In this document: piece by piece, positions 44,100 to 44,470 of the stretch
How positions within the stretch are numbered: position 1 is the stretch's first letter
How the letters are laid out: each line of letters opens with the position of its first letter
Made by a program: the position numbers and the translations under genes
Notes under the pieces: generated by a model
The model's input: the letters and a program-made list of their open reading frames with translations, nothing else
Database searches by the model: none
What the model was told of the DNA's origin: nothing
NCBI RefSeq assembly: GCF_003205575.1
Contig: NZ_PYBW01000094.1
Location: forward strand, 1-44,470
DNA: 44,470 nucleotides
DNA from: Streptomyces tateyamensis
Lineage (GTDB): Bacteria > Actinomycetota > Actinomycetes > Streptomycetales > Streptomycetaceae
Reading direction: 5' to 3'

Positions 44100-44470
44100 A
44101 CCATCACATTTACTGATTTTCAAGCCTCGCTCATTCTTTTTGGAATCAGCATGGTCCGGACCTGGTCCGGAAATACGGTAGAGTGGCGGTCGTCGCAAAG
44201 CAGAAATGGCGGCCCTGACCAGCTCAGGAAGTCGGGAAAGAGCACGACGCTCGGATCTGATAAGCTGGAAACACGAAAGAACGAAGCGCCCGGAGAGCTG
44301 AGAGATCAGCGCAAAGGAAGCGTCCGTTCCTTGAGAACTCAACAGCGTGCCAAAAGTCAACGCCAGATATGTTGACATCCCCGGCCTCAGTCTTTTGATT
44401 GGGGTTGGAGATTCCTTTTGAAGTAAAACACTAGCGAGGACGCAGTGCACGGGGCCGCCTTATTCCGGGG
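44100..44470 (+). promoter_or_regulatory. rRNA operon promoter and leader region
   Basis: An AT-richer non-coding stretch before a 16S rRNA gene that lies beyond the window. Seen: a direct repeat TGGTCCGGA (44152 and 44163), candidate -10 hexamers TACGGT/TAGAGT (44174-44184), a second candidate TAAGCT (44261), the palindrome TTGAGAACTCAA (44331-44342) of the conserved streptomycete CTTGAGAACTCAACAG leader/boxA-like motif, and GTTGACATCCCC downstream. Several tandem promoters are normal for streptomycete rrn operons. The mature 16S 5' end is not included, so no rRNA gene is called. Confidence 0.8.

Noticed and set aside
44331..44470. Start of the 16S rRNA gene
   Set aside because: The conserved AGAGTTTGATCCTGGCTC start is not present; the window ends within the leader.

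Overview
The window is high-GC actinobacterial DNA whose gene content points to Streptomyces, Kitasatospora or a close relative. The markers are GTG/TTG starts, many genes with a TANNNT hexamer 6-7 nt before the start codon (probably leaderless), a 40-residue SGM_5486-type peptide, a DUF3099 protein, a helix-turn-helix/MurA-like fusion, and tyrS next to the leader of an rRNA operon. Species cannot be fixed from the sequence alone.

Layout. 1-6 kb: a small conserved protein, DUF3099, a tldD-tldE-kptA operon and a metallo-beta-lactamase-fold hydrolase, all on the minus strand. 6-8 kb: fabG-fabI, the reductase steps of type II fatty acid synthesis. 7.7-10.5 kb: a GntR regulator divergent from a CynX/NimT-type MFS exporter, then the SGM_5486 peptide and a SixA-type phosphatase. 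10.5-16.2 kb: serB, a twin-FHA ABC transporter fused to its permease, and an XRE-MurA fusion behind a perfect 18-bp palindrome. 16.2-18.7 kb: an MFS drug exporter and TetR regulator with a long inverted-repeat operator.

18.8-31.8 kb is the accessory highlight. A 1619-residue secreted protein (DNRLRE-like, FG-GAP-like, bulb-lectin, LamG and ricin-lectin regions) diverges from a roughly 2330-residue secreted RHS/YD-repeat protein. The RHS protein has a bulb-lectin module just before its core. Its 243-residue C-terminal tip looks like an aerolysin/ETX-MTX2-type beta-pore-forming domain. A lipoprotein gene overlaps the RHS stop by 4 nt (GTGA) and ends at a strong terminator, so it is a candidate immunity or accessory protein. 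A CRP-like palindrome lies between the divergent genes. Gene fragments and an unrecognised 108-residue protein follow, as expected of a diversifying polymorphic-toxin locus.

32.6-44.5 kb returns to conserved genes: a soluble GAF histidine kinase with its NarL-type regulator, a conserved hypothetical, a stand-alone ABC ATPase, an NfeD-like/SPFH pair, a TauE/SafE permease, a pterin dehydratase, a membrane beta-propeller protein, an HNH nuclease, a 3-methyladenine DNA glycosylase and tyrS. The last 470 bases are the promoter and leader of an rRNA operon whose mature 16S gene lies beyond the window.

Family names come from recognising motifs by eye. No database search was run, and the toxin-tip and immunity calls are inferences.
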